NCBI RefSeq assembly: GCF_003367375.1 | Contig: NZ_CP031416.1 | Location: 813,501-877,500 of the forward strand | DNA: 64,000 nucleotides | DNA from: Gallaecimonas mangrovi | GTDB taxonomy: Bacteria; Pseudomonadota; Gammaproteobacteria; Enterobacterales; Gallaecimonadaceae | Direction: 5' to 3' | The notes under the pieces: model-generated | Told to the model about the DNA's origin: nothing | What the model saw: the letters and a program-made list of their open reading frames with translations, nothing else | Databases searched by the model: none | Part shown: piece after piece, positions 62,928 to 64,000 of the stretch | How the letters are laid out: the number at the start of each line of letters is the position of its first letter | Position numbering within the stretch: the first letter of the stretch is position 1 | Translations under genes and position numbers: made by a program

Positions 62928-64000
62928 TTATTTTGGCGCCGGTACGTCAGCTGCCGGGCTCAAAATACCGTTGATGGTGCCAAGGTCAGCGTCGGCCAAG
63001 GTGCCGTCGTATTGCTTGAGCTGCAGGTTATTGAGGATGAAGTTATAACGGGCTTCGGCCAGCATTTGCTTGGCTTGGTAAAGCGACTGGTTAGAGTTCA
63101 ACACGTCAACAATGGTACGGGTACCCACTTCAAAACCGGCTTCAGTGGCATCCAAGGCAGACTGGCTGGAGATCACTGATTGCTCATAGGCTTTTACCGA
63201 AGACAGGCTGGCTTTCACGTTGTTGTAGTAGTTACGCACATTGCGCACCACTTGGCGGTGAATGCTCACCAACTGTTCACTGCTTGAAACAAATTGCGCT
63301 TGCGCCTGCTTCACCTGGCTGCTGGTTCTAAAGCCAGAGAAAATAGGAATGCTCACACCAACGCCGATGGTGGCGTTGTCGATGGTCGGCTCGTTTAAAT
63401 CGTAATCGACCGGGTCATCCAAGTTCGCATCGGTGTTGGTTTTTTGATAGCTGCCGGTCAGACTCACCGTCGGGTAGTGGCCCGATTCAGCGTATTTGAT
63501 GTCGTCACGGGCAATATCCACGCTCATGCGCTGCGCCTGCAGGCTGAGGTTATTGCTCTCGGCACGTTTTACCCAATCGGCAGGGGTGCCTTGCGGCAGG
63601 TTCGGGTCAAACTTCTTGGTGTCCAGCACTTCCAAGTCGTGATAGCGCAGGCCGGTAATTTCGGTCAGGCCTTCATAGCTGTTGTCCAAGTCGTTCTGGG
63701 CGCTTATGACGTTGGCAACGGACGAGTCATATTTTGCCTGTGCTTCATGCACGTCGGTAATGGCGGTGAGGCCCACGGCAAACCGCTGTTTGGTTTGCTC
63801 TAACTGGCGCGCAATGGCTTTTTGCTCGGCTTTACGAAAATCCAGGGTATCTTTGGCTTGCAACACCGCGAAGTAAGCCTGGGCAACACGCACAATCAAA
63901 TCTTGACGTGCAGAGCCGTAATTAATCTCAGACTGGGCGGCGGTTTTTTCCGCTTGGTCCAGCTTCACCCAAGTGCCTTTGTCAAAAATCAGCTGTTGTA
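62928..64000 (-). CDS. tolC: TolC family outer membrane protein, 3' part
   Basis: The frame is open at the window edge, reading QQLIFDKGTWVKLDQAEKT; the signal peptide and start lie outside. Two TolC repeats are seen: QRFAVGLTAITDVHEAQAKYD and FEVGTRTIVDVLNSNQSLYQAK, each the conserved helix-strand junction of the trimeric outer membrane channel-tunnel. The C-terminus is intact. It serves multidrug and type I export systems and could be the partner of the RND pump at 15-19 kb. Confidence 0.92.
   Translation of the reverse strand, partial: QQLIFDKGTWVKLDQAEKTAAQSEINYGSARQDLIVRVAQAYFAVLQAKDTLDFRKAEQKAIARQLEQTKQRFAVGLTAITDVHEAQAKYDSSVANVISAQNDLDNSYEGLTEITGLRYHDLEVLDTKKFDPNLPQGTPADWVKRAESNNLSLQAQRMSVDIARDDIKYAESGHYPTVSLTGSYQKTNTDANLDDPVDYDLNEPTIDNATIGVGVSIPIFSGFRTSSQVKQAQAQFVSSSEQLVSIHRQVVRNVRNYYNNVKASLSSVKAYEQSVISSQSALDATEAGFEVGTRTIVDVLNSNQSLYQAKQMLAEARYNFILNNLQLKQYDGTLADADLGTINGILSPAADVPAPK

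Overview
The window looks like chromosome of a free-living, moderately GC-rich gammaproteobacterium. Evidence: rpsU-dnaG-rpoD macromolecular synthesis genes, glnE, LPS core genes (lpxL, hldE, waaA), tolC, a pqiABC-type MCE cluster, isolated exeAB (gspAB) genes, and a tRNA-Ile2 close to the E. coli ileX sequence. Several proteins resemble Aeromonas, Shewanella or Vibrio ones; Gallaecimonas or a relative is my guess from gene content, not a demonstrated identity.

Layout. 1-5.5 kb: 3' end of an S9 peptidase, an AraC regulator divergent from an EamA exporter, and a TonB-dependent siderophore receptor with a Fur-like box. 5.6-9 kb: pqiA1-pqiA2-pqiB-pqiC (minus). 9.2-12.4 kb: DsbG and a stand-alone EF-G. 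12.4-14.9 kb: SDR oxidoreductase, cupin and divergent LysR. 15-19.3 kb: an RND pump pair. 19.3-22.8 kb: tpm, acuR-acuI and a divergent nitronate monooxygenase, with a palindrome between the last two. 22.8-29.4 kb: an AT-rich accessory region. 29.7-32.3 kb: satP, tRNA-Ile2(CAU), a DUF2061 protein, lysO and a cupin. 32.3-42.4 kb: rpoD, dnaG, yqeY, rpsU, then tsaD, plsY, folB-folK, cca and exeA-exeB. 43-49.5 kb: PAP2 phosphatase, two related small beta-barrels, a DUF554 protein and putA. 49.9-56.2 kb: ygiM, pitA with its PhoU-like partner, ygiF, and a four-gene yjfI/coiled-coil/small protein/ion-channel operon. 56.3-64 kb: glnE, lpxL, hldE-waaA and the 3' part of tolC.

The most interesting part is 22.8-29.4 kb. 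It holds a complete retron of the Ec86 (type II-A) kind on the minus strand: promoter, msr-msd RNA with 8-bp a1/a2 arms and a 27-bp perfect msd hairpin, an N-deoxyribosyltransferase-like effector, and a reverse transcriptase. The reverse transcriptase stop codon lies inside a 60-bp imperfect palindrome built like an integron attC site. The next small gene starts and ends with matching attC half-sites and is followed by the tail of an IS110/IS1111 transposase, a group that includes attC-targeting elements. A second larger attC-like palindrome lies upstream of the retron. I read this as a fragment of a chromosomal integron cassette array without a visible integrase, with the retron carried as a promoter-bearing cassette. 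Five copies of a 220-300 bp dispersed repeat surround the cassettes, four in one orientation and one inverted on the far side.
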